From Denitromonas ohlonensis (lineage in GTDB: Bacteria > Pseudomonadota > Gammaproteobacteria > Burkholderiales > Rhodocyclaceae): a stretch of 64,000 nt of DNA. Positions within the stretch are counted from its first letter, which is position 1; the number at the start of each line of letters is the position of its first letter. A model generated the notes under the pieces. It had not been told where the DNA came from and did not search any database. It saw only the letters and a program-made list of their open reading frames with translations. A program made the position numbers and the translations under genes. Shown one piece after another: positions 24,198-32,585 of the stretch. The stretch lies in NCBI RefSeq assembly GCF_007625205.1, contig NZ_VMNI01000013.1:96827-160826 (forward strand). Reading direction: 5' to 3'.

Positions 24198-24224
24198 AAG
24201 CCTAACGGACCATCGGAGCCCCAA

Positions 24225-25400
24225 ATGATCAAGCGCAATCTCTTCAATGAAGAACATGAAATGTTCCGCGATACGGTGCGCAAGTTCATCGATCGTGAGA
24301 TCCGCCCCTTTCATGAGCAGTGGGAAAAGGACGGCATCGTGCCGCGCGAAGTGTGGCTCAAGGCCGGCGCGGCGGGACTGCTGTGCTGCACCGTGCCGGA
24401 AGAGTACGGCGGCCTTGGTCTGGACTACCTGTTCGACGTGGTGGTGTTCGAAGAGATCGCCCGCTGTGGTTATACCGGCCCAGGTTTTCTGATTCACTGT
24501 GATCTGGTAGCAACGTATGTCAAATCCTTCGGGACCGAGGCGCAGAAGAAGCAGTGGCTGCCAAAGATGGTCAGCGGCGAAGCGATTGGTGGGCTGGGCA
24601 TGACCGAGCCGCATGCAGGTTCCGATCTGAAGAACATCCGCACGCGCGCCGTGCGTGACGGCGACGACTATGTCATCAATGGCCAGAAGGTGTTCATTTC
24701 CAACGGCCAGATGTGCGATGTGCTGGTGCTGGCCACCAAGACCGACCGAGATGCCGGCGCCAAGGGCGTTACGCTGTTTCTGGTCGATACCAGTTTGCCG
24801 GGCTTTGTTCGCGGCAAGAATCTCGAAAAACTCGGGCTGAAGGCGCAGGACACTTCGGAGCTGTTCTTCGAAGATCTGCGCGTGCCCGCTACCTCAATGC
24901 TGGGCGAAGAAGCGCAGGGCTTTGCGTTGATGATGACCAAGCTGGCCCAAGAGCGTCTGGCCCAAGCCATCCGTTCGGCCACCGTTGCCGAAGCGGTGAT
25001 CGAATACACCACCGACTATGTGATAGGTCGCGAAGCCTTTGGTAAAACCATCGCCGACTTCCAGAACACCCAGTTCAAACTCGCCGAGCTTCACACCGAG
25101 GCGACCATCGGCCGTGTGTTTACGGACAAGTGCATCGAGTTGTTCATGAAAGGTGAGCTCGACGCCATTGACGCAGCGATGGCCAAGATGTGGCTGTCGG
25201 AGCTGCACTGCAAAGTGGTGGACGAGTGCCTGCAACTTCACGGCGGTTGGGGCTACATGTGGGAGTACCCGATCGCCCGGGCCTACGCCGACGCACGGAT
25301 CGTCAAGATTGCCGGCGGTTCGATCGAGATCATGAAATATCTGATTGGGCGCGATCTGATTGCCAAGCGCCGAGATCTCGACGTGAGCAGCCCCTGCTGA
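24225..25400 (+). CDS. Acyl-CoA dehydrogenase
   Basis: A 391-residue flavoprotein that puts a 2,3 double bond into an acyl-CoA and passes electrons to ETF (etfAB are in the window). The FAD/substrate stretch GGLGMTEPHAGSDL and the C-terminal LHGGWGYMWEYPIARAYAD are intact. Where short-chain enzymes have the catalytic Glu in an EGT motif, this protein has AGGSIEI, so the base must be elsewhere, probably E in AEAVIEYTTDYV as in the long-chain/isovaleryl branch. It is the first gene of the run to the BadH/BadI-like genes and may act on a cyclohexane-carboxyl-CoA-like substrate. Confidence 0.9.
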   Translation: MIKRNLFNEEHEMFRDTVRKFIDREIRPFHEQWEKDGIVPREVWLKAGAAGLLCCTVPEEYGGLGLDYLFDVVVFEEIARCGYTGPGFLIHCDLVATYVKSFGTEAQKKQWLPKMVSGEAIGGLGMTEPHAGSDLKNIRTRAVRDGDDYVINGQKVFISNGQMCDVLVLATKTDRDAGAKGVTLFLVDTSLPGFVRGKNLEKLGLKAQDTSELFFEDLRVPATSMLGEEAQGFALMMTKLAQERLAQAIRSATVAEAVIEYTTDYVIGREAFGKTIADFQNTQFKLAELHTEATIGRVFTDKCIELFMKGELDAIDAAMAKMWLSELHCKVVDECLQLHGGWGYMWEYPIARAYADARIVKIAGGSIEIMKYLIGRDLIAKRRDLDVSSPC

Positions 25401-25461
25401 GCTAAACACGAACCGAAAGAGACGGGCGTGTCCGCCATGGGCGACGCCACAAGGAGACAAC

Positions 25462-26349
25462 ATGCTGTACGACAAGAATTGCCTGGCCGGCAAACGCATT
25501 CTTATTACCGGTGGCGGCACAGGCATAGGTAAAGGTCTGGCACATCACATGGCCTCGCACGGGGCTGAAGTGGTCATCTGGGGCCGTCGCACACAAGTGC
25601 TGGAAGAGGCTGCCAAGGAGATCAACGCCGAATGCGGCGAAAAGGTCTTTTTCCAGGCGGTGGATATTCGTAACGCCGAGTCCGTTGAGGCGGCGATGGC
25701 CGACATCTGGGAGAAGCACGGTGCGCTGACCGGGGTGGTGAACAATGCCGCCGCCAACTTCATTGCGCCCACCAAAGACCTCAGTCCGCGCGGTTACGAG
25801 GCGATTTCCTCGACCGTGATGGATGGTGCTTTCTTTACGACACAGGCGGCCGGCCGTCGGTGGATCGAGCAGGGCCTCAAGGGGTCGGTCGTGTCGACAC
25901 TGGTGACCTGGATCTGGACCGGCTCGCCCTATGTGGTGCCGTCGTCAATGGCCAAGGCCGCGGTGCACGCGATGACCATGTCGCTGGCGGTGGAGTGGGC
26001 ACGATACGGCATTCGACTCAATGCGGTGGCGCCGGGCCCGTTTCCGACCGACTACGCATGGGAAATGCTCAATCCGACCGAGGACAGTTCGGTCGGCGCA
26101 ACGCAGGCTGATCAGGTGCCGATGGGGCGTTTTGGCGAGATGTCTGAACTGGGCAATCTCGTGCTGCTGCTGCTGTCGGACGGCGCTGATTACATCACTG
26201 GCGAAACGATCTGTATCGACGGTGGCCATCATCTGGCCGCGCCGTCGACTTTCGCCGGCCTTAATTCGATGACCGACGCTCAGTGGGCGCAGGCCAAGAC
26301 CGCCGCCAAGGCCGCCAGCGACAAAGCCAAGGCGCAGCGAAGCGTCTGA
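25462..26349 (+). CDS. SDR, 2,4-dienoyl-CoA reductase-like
   Basis: A 295-residue short-chain dehydrogenase. It has the cofactor motif GGGTGIGKG (residues 18-26) and NNAAANFI, and PSSMAKAAVHAM in place of the usual YxxxK, which is the arrangement in DECR-type 2,4-dienoyl-CoA reductases, as is GPFPTDYAWEMLNPT. Such enzymes reduce conjugated dienoyl-CoA with NADPH. The C-terminal 25 residues are Ala/Lys rich. AAGGAGA lies before the ATG. It stands between the acyl-CoA dehydrogenase and BadH-like genes, all on the plus strand. Confidence 0.8.
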   Translation: MLYDKNCLAGKRILITGGGTGIGKGLAHHMASHGAEVVIWGRRTQVLEEAAKEINAECGEKVFFQAVDIRNAESVEAAMADIWEKHGALTGVVNNAAANFIAPTKDLSPRGYEAISSTVMDGAFFTTQAAGRRWIEQGLKGSVVSTLVTWIWTGSPYVVPSSMAKAAVHAMTMSLAVEWARYGIRLNAVAPGPFPTDYAWEMLNPTEDSSVGATQADQVPMGRFGEMSELGNLVLLLLSDGADYITGETICIDGGHHLAAPSTFAGLNSMTDAQWAQAKTAAKAASDKAKAQRSV

Positions 26350-26398
26350 CGTTTTAATGATTCATCCATTCAATTCATACGCAAACTAGGAGAACACC

Positions 26399-27166
26399 GT
26401 GAGAGGACTCAAGGATAAGGTTGCCTTGGTAACAGGCGGCGCCAGTGGCATCGGTCTGGCCATTTCAAAGCGCCTGGCTGAAGAAGGCATGGCCGTTGGT
26501 GTGATGGACCTGAACAAGGATGCTGCGGCTGCGGCCGTGGAAGAGATTCGTGCAGCGGGCGGCAAAGCCGACTTCGAGGTGGTCGATATCTCCAACTACG
26601 AGGCCGTCAAGGCGGCGGTAGCGTCGATCGAAAGCAAGCTGGGCCCGACCTGGACCCTGGTAAACAACGCGGGCTGGGACACGCCGACGGCATTCCTGAA
26701 GACCACCCCGGACTTCTGGCAGAAGATCGTCAATATCAACTACCTTGGCCCCATTCACATGACCCACGCGGTCGTGACCGGCATGGCCCAGCGCGGTGGT
26801 GGTCGTGTGGTGTTTATCGCCTCGGATGCCGGTCGCGTCGGCTCCTCCGGCGAAGTGGTGTACTCCGGCTGCAAGGGGGCGACGATTTCGTTCGCCAAGG
26901 CGCTGGCCCGTGAAGTGGCGCGCAATAACGTGCTGCTCAACTGCGTTTGCCCGGGACCCACCAACACCCCCGCCATGGACGCTTTTGTCGGTACCGGCGA
27001 GCAGGGCGAGAAGATCCGCAACGCCATGGTCCGCGGTGTGCCGCTCGGCCGCATTGGCGAGCCGGACGACTATCCGGGCCTCGTGGCCTTCCTTGCCAGT
27101 GACGACGCATCGTTCATGACGGGCCAGACCGTGAGTATCTCCGGCGGCCTGACCATGCACGGCTGA
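26399..27166 (+). CDS. badH: SDR, 2-hydroxycyclohexanecarboxyl-CoA dehydrogenase (BadH-like)
   Basis: A 255-residue short-chain dehydrogenase with GGASGIG, NNAGWDTPT and the catalytic VVYSGCKG. The sequence runs parallel to Rhodopseudomonas BadH, including SDAGRVGSSGEVVYSGCKG, VCPGPTNT and the C-terminal SISGGLTMHG. BadH oxidises 2-hydroxycyclohexanecarboxyl-CoA to the 2-keto ester with NAD. The GTG start at 26399 follows AGGAGA. The BadI-like hydrolase follows after a 168-bp gap. The true substrate may be a substituted ring. Confidence 0.85.
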   Translation: MRGLKDKVALVTGGASGIGLAISKRLAEEGMAVGVMDLNKDAAAAAVEEIRAAGGKADFEVVDISNYEAVKAAVASIESKLGPTWTLVNNAGWDTPTAFLKTTPDFWQKIVNINYLGPIHMTHAVVTGMAQRGGGRVVFIASDAGRVGSSGEVVYSGCKGATISFAKALAREVARNNVLLNCVCPGPTNTPAMDAFVGTGEQGEKIRNAMVRGVPLGRIGEPDDYPGLVAFLASDDASFMTGQTVSISGGLTMHG

Positions 27167-27186
27167 GCTTGCCAATAAATCTACTG

Positions 27187-27300
27187 CGTGACCCGATTTC
27201 GTCCCTGTGATGCTCGCCGTACTTGAGTACGGCTGCGCTTCTCGCAACGAACTCGGGCCACTCGCTACGATTTCTTCGCAAGCTCGCGGCGAGTGTGATC
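27187..27300. repeat. REP-like palindromic element between badH- and badI-like genes
   Basis: The 168-bp gap contains the perfect hairpin GCCGTACTTGAGTACGGC (27216-27233), followed by further short GC-rich inverted words including CTCGCGGCGAG. The structure and placement look like a dispersed intergenic palindromic repeat; no other copy is in the window, so the repeat nature is inferred. Confidence 0.4.
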
Positions 27301-27334
27301 CAAACTTTTCGATAGACCTTTCAGGAATCAGACC

Positions 27335-28129
27335 ATGAGCCAGGAATTCAAGGACATCACCTACGAAGTCGGCGCCAACGCCGTGCGTATCACCATCAAC
27401 CGTCCGGAAGTGTTCAATGCCTTCCGCACCCAGACCGTCGAGGAGCTGATCGTCGCTTTCCGCATGGCCGATGAGGAAAAATCGGTCAACACCGTGATCT
27501 TCGGTGGCGCCGGCGACAAGGCCTTCTGCACCGGCGGTGATCAGAAAGTGCATTTGTCCGAAGACGGTCTATACGGCCCCCGCGGCATGGTCGGCCTGCC
27601 GATCGAAGAGCTGCAGTCAGCCATCCGCGACTGCCGCAAGGTGGTCATTGCCCGCGTTCAGGGCTTCGCGATCGGTGGCGGTAACGTGTTCGCCACCATC
27701 TGCGATCTGACCATTGCCTCCGAAAAGGCCAAGTTCGGTCAGGTCGGCCCCAAGGTCGGCTCGGTCGATCCGGGTTTCGGCACCGCGTATCTGGCCCGCA
27801 TCGTGGGCGAGAAAAAGGCCCGCGAAATCTGGTTCCTGTGCCGCCGTTACACCGCGCAGGAAGCCATGGACATGGGTTTGGTGAACAAAGTGGTGCCGCA
27901 TGACGAGCTCGACGCCGAGTGCGAGACCTGGGCTGCCGAGATCAACGATCTGAGCCCGACCGCCATCGCCATCGCCAAGCGCTCCTTCAATGCCGACAGC
28001 GAAAACATTCGCGGTATCAGCTTCATGGGTGTCGCTGCAGTGAAGGGCTATTACCAGGGCGAAGAATCCAAAGAGGGCGTGCGTGCGTTCAACGAGAAGC
28101 GCAAGCCGGAATTCAAGAAGTACGTTTAA
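27335..28129 (+). CDS. badI: 2-ketocyclohexanecarboxyl-CoA hydrolase (BadI-like)
   Basis: A 264-residue crotonase-fold enzyme very close to Rhodopseudomonas BadI over its full length: GAGDKAFCTGGDQ, RVQGFAIGGGN, FGQVGPKVGSVDPGFGTAYLA and the C-terminal NEKRKPEFKKY are all shared in pattern. BadI hydrolytically opens the ring of 2-ketocyclohexanecarboxyl-CoA to give pimelyl-CoA. With the BadH-like gene just upstream this marks an alicyclic ring-opening step. A substituted ring, for example one carrying an isopropyl or isopropenyl group, is possible and cannot be judged here. Confidence 0.88.
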   Translation: MSQEFKDITYEVGANAVRITINRPEVFNAFRTQTVEELIVAFRMADEEKSVNTVIFGGAGDKAFCTGGDQKVHLSEDGLYGPRGMVGLPIEELQSAIRDCRKVVIARVQGFAIGGGNVFATICDLTIASEKAKFGQVGPKVGSVDPGFGTAYLARIVGEKKAREIWFLCRRYTAQEAMDMGLVNKVVPHDELDAECETWAAEINDLSPTAIAIAKRSFNADSENIRGISFMGVAAVKGYYQGEESKEGVRAFNEKRKPEFKKYV

Positions 28130-28142
28130 GTTGGACCGAACC

Positions 28143-29741
28143 GTGACTGATCAGAACATTAAAACCTCGCTGGGCGAGGATGGCGTCCTGCTCGCCACCA
28201 TCGACATGCCGGGACGTTCGATGAACGTCTTCTCCTTTGAGCTGATGGATTCCATCGATTGGCTCATCACGCATGCCAATGGCGACGACCGTATCAAGGC
28301 GGTGGTCATCAATTCCGCCAAGAAAGCCTTCATCGCCGGGGCTGATCTGGTCATGGTTCGGATGTTTACCGAGCGCGCGCAAACCGATTCGCATGCGGAT
28401 CTGGTGGGCTTGTGCGGTCGCCTCGGCCGTATTTTCCGCCGCCTCGAAAAGAGTCGAAAGCCTTTTGTGGCGGCGGTGGATGGGCTCGCGCTTGGCGGTG
28501 GTCTGGAATTGTGCCTGGCTTGTCATGCGCGTGTCGCGTCTGACCGGAAAGGCGTGTTGCTGGGTCTGCCTGAAATCAAGCTCGGGCTGCTGCCGGGCGC
28601 AGGGGGTACCCAGCGCCTGCCGCGTGTTGTCGGAGCGCGTCTCGGTCTTGACATGCTGTTGATCGGCAATCCGGTCACTGCAGATGTGGCGCTTGAGTGC
28701 GGCCTGGTCGATGCGGTGGTGCCATCTGCTGAATTGCTCAATGCGGCTCGGGCCAAAGCCTTGTCGCTCGGTTCGACCGTCAAGTCCTGGGATCAACCCG
28801 ATGCGTGTTTTCATAGCGGCGAATTGCGGCTTGGTGAGGCCGGCGCGCATGTTCGTGTGGCGGATGTGCTCGGACTGTCGGACGAGCAGATCAATCACTA
28901 TCCAGCCTACCGCGCGATCATGGATTGCGTGATCGACGGCTGGGGCCGGCCGCTGGATGCTGGTCTCGACAAAGAGATGGATATCTTTGTCCGCCTCATT
29001 CAGAACCCCGTTGCCGGCAATATGATCCGTGGCCTGTTTATCGATCGTCAGCGCTCGCTCAAAGTGCTAAAGGACGTGACTGCCGATGATGCAGTAAGCG
29101 TTGCCGCGGACGATGAACGTGCTGCGGCGCTGCTTCGCAGCACGCGCGCACCACTGGTTTCCCCGGAGGCGCTGGCACCGGGGGACGTGTTGCTTGCGAT
29201 CGATAGTGCTCAAGCGCATGGTGGGAGCGTGGTTGTCGCAACGCTGGGTGGCGTCGTGCCGGCCGGTGACGGGCTCGGCGACAGGTGCCATTCGGGTGTC
29301 TGGGTCGGTCCCATGACTGAGCATGGCCGCGCGGTGGAGGTTGTGTTTGATCGCGATGCGACCGCCCGCGACGCGGCGCTGAGGGTTGCCGCCTGGCTTC
29401 GCGCGGGCGCCGTGTTGGTAACCGAGGGAGCGTCATCGCAGCTTGCACGCCTGGCCGAGGTCGATGCAGCGGCTGCCGCCACGGGCAGCGAGGCTGACGA
29501 TCGCATCTTGTTGGTGGCGCTTGCTGCCGGCGCGATGTGGATCGCGGGTGATGTCCCCGATGTTGCTTTGTTTGACAGCGTGTGTGCCGTAGCGGGAGTG
29601 GTTCCCAGCTATACCGGTGGGCCATTGAACTATCTACGCCAGAACGATGAGGCGTCGCTCAGGCAGCGGGCCATGGCTCTTGGTCACGCCTGGCCTGAGG
29701 GGCTGTCACTTGTTTTTTCAGAGCACTCCCGTGGCGATTGA
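28143..29741 (+). CDS. FadB/FadJ-like fusion with intact hydratase and reduced dehydrogenase part
   Basis: A protein of about 532 residues. The N-terminal 300 residues form a crotonase-type enoyl-CoA hydratase (FIAGADLVM oxyanion region; ALGGGLELCLACHARVA; GLPEIKLGLLPGAGGTQRLP with the two catalytic Glu regions). FadB-type proteins continue with a NAD-binding domain of roughly 180 residues; here no GxGxxG is present, and only about 30-60 residues separate LFIDRQRSLKVLK from a stretch resembling the later FadB core (GPMTEHGRAVEVVFDRDAT, then SYTGGPLNYLRQND). The normal family length is about 700. Probably a hydratase with a vestigial dehydrogenase. A GTG start at 28143 is chosen; the ribosome site is weak. 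Confidence 0.75.
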   Translation: MTDQNIKTSLGEDGVLLATIDMPGRSMNVFSFELMDSIDWLITHANGDDRIKAVVINSAKKAFIAGADLVMVRMFTERAQTDSHADLVGLCGRLGRIFRRLEKSRKPFVAAVDGLALGGGLELCLACHARVASDRKGVLLGLPEIKLGLLPGAGGTQRLPRVVGARLGLDMLLIGNPVTADVALECGLVDAVVPSAELLNAARAKALSLGSTVKSWDQPDACFHSGELRLGEAGAHVRVADVLGLSDEQINHYPAYRAIMDCVIDGWGRPLDAGLDKEMDIFVRLIQNPVAGNMIRGLFIDRQRSLKVLKDVTADDAVSVAADDERAAALLRSTRAPLVSPEALAPGDVLLAIDSAQAHGGSVVVATLGGVVPAGDGLGDRCHSGVWVGPMTEHGRAVEVVFDRDATARDAALRVAAWLRAGAVLVTEGASSQLARLAEVDAAAAATGSEADDRILLVALAAGAMWIAGDVPDVALFDSVCAVAGVVPSYTGGPLNYLRQNDEASLRQRAMALGHAWPEGLSLVFSEHSRGD

Positions 29742-30159
29742 TCGCGCGCATATCGGCGACACCTTGGCGCCGTTTGATGTCGTTGTTGAGCCGGCGGCGT
29801 TGGCGGCGTTTGCCGATGCGATCGGCGAGACCGACCCGGTCTATCGCCACGAGATCGCACCGCCAACCTTTATGAAAGTGCTCGAGGGCAAGGACAACAG
29901 CTCGCGTCGAATCATGGAAGCCTTGGGTGTGGACCTGCGCCGCATCCTTCATGCCGAGCAGCGTTTTGAATATCACGCGCCAATTCGCTGTGGTGAGACA
30001 GTGACCGTCAATCGTCGGGTCGCCGATATCTCAAGCCGCAAAGAGGGGTTGCTCGAACTGGTGTTGATAGAGACCCAATTCAAGAGTGCAACTGGCGGCT
30101 TGCTGGGTACTTCGATTCAGACCGTGATGGTGCGCAATCCGAAACCGGGGGCGACATGA
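29731..30159 (+). CDS. MaoC/FAS1-type dehydratase, N-terminal-type hot-dog subunit
   Basis: A 142-residue hot-dog protein resembling the N-terminal (FAS1 dehydratase region) half of two-part MaoC hydratases: AFADAIGETDPVYR, then PPTFMKVLEG and RFEYHAPIRCGETVTV. The catalytic His of MaoC domains is not obvious, as expected for this half. The next gene encodes the matching half, with an ATGA overlap, so the two should form a heteromeric (R)-specific enoyl-CoA hydratase. The GTG start overlaps the end of the FadB-like gene by 11 bp. Confidence 0.78.
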   Translation: MAIDRAHIGDTLAPFDVVVEPAALAAFADAIGETDPVYRHEIAPPTFMKVLEGKDNSSRRIMEALGVDLRRILHAEQRFEYHAPIRCGETVTVNRRVADISSRKEGLLELVLIETQFKSATGGLLGTSIQTVMVRNPKPGAT

Positions 30160-30563
30160 GTATCGATCTCGCATCGGTTGCGCTGGGCGATGTTGTCGCG
30201 ACCGCCGAGGGCCCGCCATTTGATGCGCAGGCATTGGCGCGGTATGCGCAGGCCTCCGGCGACCTGAATCCGCTACACACTGATCGTGCCTTTGCGGCGA
30301 AGGCCGGGTTTCCCGACCTGGTCGTGCACGGCATGCTCAATATGGCGCGCCTTGGTCGGCTGGTGACTGCACACTTTCCGGCTCAGCAGATCCTATCGTT
30401 CTCTGTTCGATTTGAAGGCGTGTTGCTGGCGGGGCAAGCGACCACGATGGCGATGACGCTTTCGGCTCGGAGCGAGGGGGGCGCGGAGTTCGAATTGCAG
30501 ATGAGGACATCTGGCGATCAACGCATTGCCTCGGGCGTCGTTAAGGTCTCAACTTTTCTCTAA
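30156..30563 (+). CDS. MaoC-type hydratase, catalytic hot-dog subunit
   Basis: A 135-residue MaoC domain. The hydratase 2 motif is seen as YAQASGDLNPLHTDRAFA (catalytic Asp and His), followed by VVHGMLNMARLGRL. It partners the 29731-30159 protein (ATGA overlap). Such pairs hydrate 2-enoyl-CoA intermediates. It ends the plus-strand run from the acyl-CoA dehydrogenase. Confidence 0.83.
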   Translation: MSIDLASVALGDVVATAEGPPFDAQALARYAQASGDLNPLHTDRAFAAKAGFPDLVVHGMLNMARLGRLVTAHFPAQQILSFSVRFEGVLLAGQATTMAMTLSARSEGGAEFELQMRTSGDQRIASGVVKVSTFL

Positions 30564-30587
30564 AGCATCCGTAATTGTCGTACACAA

Positions 30588-30604
30588 GCATACGATAAGT
30601 ATGC
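30588..30604. promoter_or_regulatory. Palindromic site GCATACGATAAGTATGC before the chemoreceptor gene
   Basis: A 17-bp inverted repeat (arms GCATAC/GTATGC, centre GATAA), preceded by TTGTCGTACA. It lies 56 bp before the chemoreceptor start and shares the CATACGATA word with the sites at 24177 and 33559, so the chemoreceptor may belong to the same regulon. Confidence 0.55.
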
Positions 30605-30660
30605 AAATTAAAAAACCCACGTACCTGCGACAGGTCCGTGACTGTGTACGGGAGACTTGA

Positions 30661-32364
30661 ATGCACCGATTTTCTATCCGGACAAAGCTCTTTGTCCTGA
30701 TCACCATTTCCTTGATGGCCTTGTGTCTTGTAGGCATTACCGCATGGACCGGGCTGCAACGCATGGCCAGCTCGCTGGAATCTGTCAGCGAGCAGAATCT
30801 TGCCGCTGTTCGGTGGTTGGGGGTGTTGCGCACCGGTCGACTCGAGGCGATCGTCGCGGTGCAGGAAGGTGGGACCTGGGATATTGAGGCGTTCGAGCAA
30901 CTCATCAGCGACGAGGTCGAATTACACGAGGAGGGCACCGGCCTCTTCAAGAGCATCAAGGAACGTTTCGACGAGGCAGCCGCCCGGGCCAGCCGAGCAT
31001 ATGAAGCCTACCAAGCGCTACCCAAAACACCGGCTCAGCAAGAACAATGGGAAGCTCTTCAGCCCTTGTGGAACGACTTTGCCAATAATGACCAGCGTCA
31101 GTCAGAGATGATCGACAAGCTTGCCGGGGCAAAAGACTGGTTCGAGTTTCGGCAGATTTTCCGCTCCTACGCGACCTACGGGCTGCGTTGGGCCTCGTCG
31201 TACGCGACGCTTGATGTGCCGCTGGCCAAGCTTGCAGCGACGTCGATTGAAGATGCTGCGTCGGCGAAAGCGCAGGCCGACGAGTCCATGGCAACGGTGT
31301 CACGCATGCTGGTGGGTGTGGCGGGAATTGCAGGCATTCTATTGGTGGCGCTGGGGCTGACGATTGCGCGTAGTGTGACCGGATCGCTCGATGCAATGCG
31401 AGGCACCATCAGCCGCATCGCCGATTCCAATGATTTCAACCTGCGCGCGCCAGCGCGTGGCGATGACGAGTTGGCCCAGACTGCCCGATCTTTTAATGAT
31501 CTTCTCGCACGCGTGCAAACTTCCTTGCGTGAAGTGCGTGCGTCGGCTGAGAGCATCAAGGGAGCGGCCGGGCGCGCCTCGCAGGTGTCGACAGACGTTG
31601 CTGCCACCTCGGCCAAGCAGAGCGAGGCAGTGGTCAACATGACCCACGAAGTTGAACAAATGTTGCGCGATATCTCGCGTATTGCCAGCGATACTACCGA
31701 GGCACTTGCGCTGTCACAGGAAGCCAACTGTGCGGCGTCCAGCGGTGCGTCGGCGATTGCGCGTTCGTCAACCGAGATTGTCAGCCTCACCACCCAGATC
31801 ACCCAAGCGGGTGAGGCGGTAACGCAGCTTGAGAGCGAGTCACGACGCATTGCCGGTATTGTCGATGTGATCAAGAAGCTAGCCGATCAGACCAATTTGC
31901 TCGCACTTAACGCGGCCATTGAGGCAGCGCGAGCGGGTGAGCAGGGTAGGGGCTTTGCGGTAGTGGCTGATGAGGTTCGCAGCCTGGCTGAAGGCACCAC
32001 CACTTCGGCGCAGGAGATTGGTGGAAAAGTGGCCTCCATGCAGGCGTCGATTCGTGCGGCGGTGGCCGACATGACTACCGTGGTCACACGTGCCGAAGAA
32101 GGACGTAAGTTGTCAGATGAAGGCGCCAATCAGATGGCGCGGATTCGCGAATCCACCGATCGTGCCGCCGTCGTGATCGAAGGGCTGTCGGCCGCCATGA
32201 TTCAACAGGACCGGGCCGCCACCGAGATGTCCGCCAAGATACGTTCGCTGGCGAGTCTCAGCGAGGCCAGCTGCGAAGCGGGCGCCTTGAGCGCTTCGGT
32301 GTCCGAAGCCCTTGATGGCGCAGCGCTCAGGCTTGGCGACGCGGTGGAGCGTTTCTCCGTTTGA
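30661..32364 (+). CDS. Methyl-accepting chemotaxis protein
   Basis: A 567-residue chemoreceptor: TM1 (about 11-33), a periplasmic four-helix-bundle sensor domain (35-210), TM2 (about 217-240), HAMP (240-295) and a cytoplasmic signalling domain with the conserved hairpin tip [20 protein letters not shown], then [14 protein letters not shown]. It would link sensing of a substrate to the Che system; the ligand is unknown. It stands alone between the MaoC genes and a minus-strand SDR and carries the palindromic site at 30588-30604 in its promoter region. Confidence 0.93.
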   Translation: MHRFSIRTKLFVLITISLMALCLVGITAWTGLQRMASSLESVSEQNLAAVRWLGVLRTGRLEAIVAVQEGGTWDIEAFEQLISDEVELHEEGTGLFKSIKERFDEAAARASRAYEAYQALPKTPAQQEQWEALQPLWNDFANNDQRQSEMIDKLAGAKDWFEFRQIFRSYATYGLRWASSYATLDVPLAKLAATSIEDAASAKAQADESMATVSRMLVGVAGIAGILLVALGLTIARSVTGSLDAMRGTISRIADSNDFNLRAPARGDDELAQTARSFNDLLARVQTSLREVRASAESIKGAAGRASQVSTDVAATSAKQSEAVVNMTHEVEQMLRDISRIASDTTEALALSQEANCAASSGASAIARSSTEIVSLTTQITQAGEAVTQLESESRRIAGIVDVIKKLADQTNLLALNAAIEAARAGEQGRGFAVVADEVRSLAEGTTTSAQEIGGKVASMQASIRAAVADMTTVVTRAEEGRKLSDEGANQMARIRESTDRAAVVIEGLSAAMIQQDRAATEMSAKIRSLASLSEASCEAGALSASVSEALDGAALRLGDAVERFSV

Positions 32365-32498
32365 GCTGACTGCTTCTTTGGCTCTCCGCGTTGAGGCTTT
32401 CAGTCCCGCCAGCTTTGTCTTTGTGTGATTTGACTCGCGCCGGTAAATGGCAAATATCGGTAGCGATCACGTCCCTTTCATACGGATGGGCGTAGACG

Positions 32499-32521
32499 AA
32501 AAAAAGCCCGCTTTCGCGGGC
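32499..32521 (-). terminator. Rho-independent terminator of the minus-strand SDR gene
   Basis: On the minus strand a 6-bp GC stem (GCCCGC / GCGGGC, 4-base loop) is followed by a run of seven T. It lies 65 bp past the stop of the SDR gene at 32586-33503. Confidence 0.75.
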
Positions 32522-32585
32522 AAAACTTCGGTTCCAGGAGGAGAGGGAGAGTGAAGCGTCAGAACCGAAGTACCCTACCGTTTGA

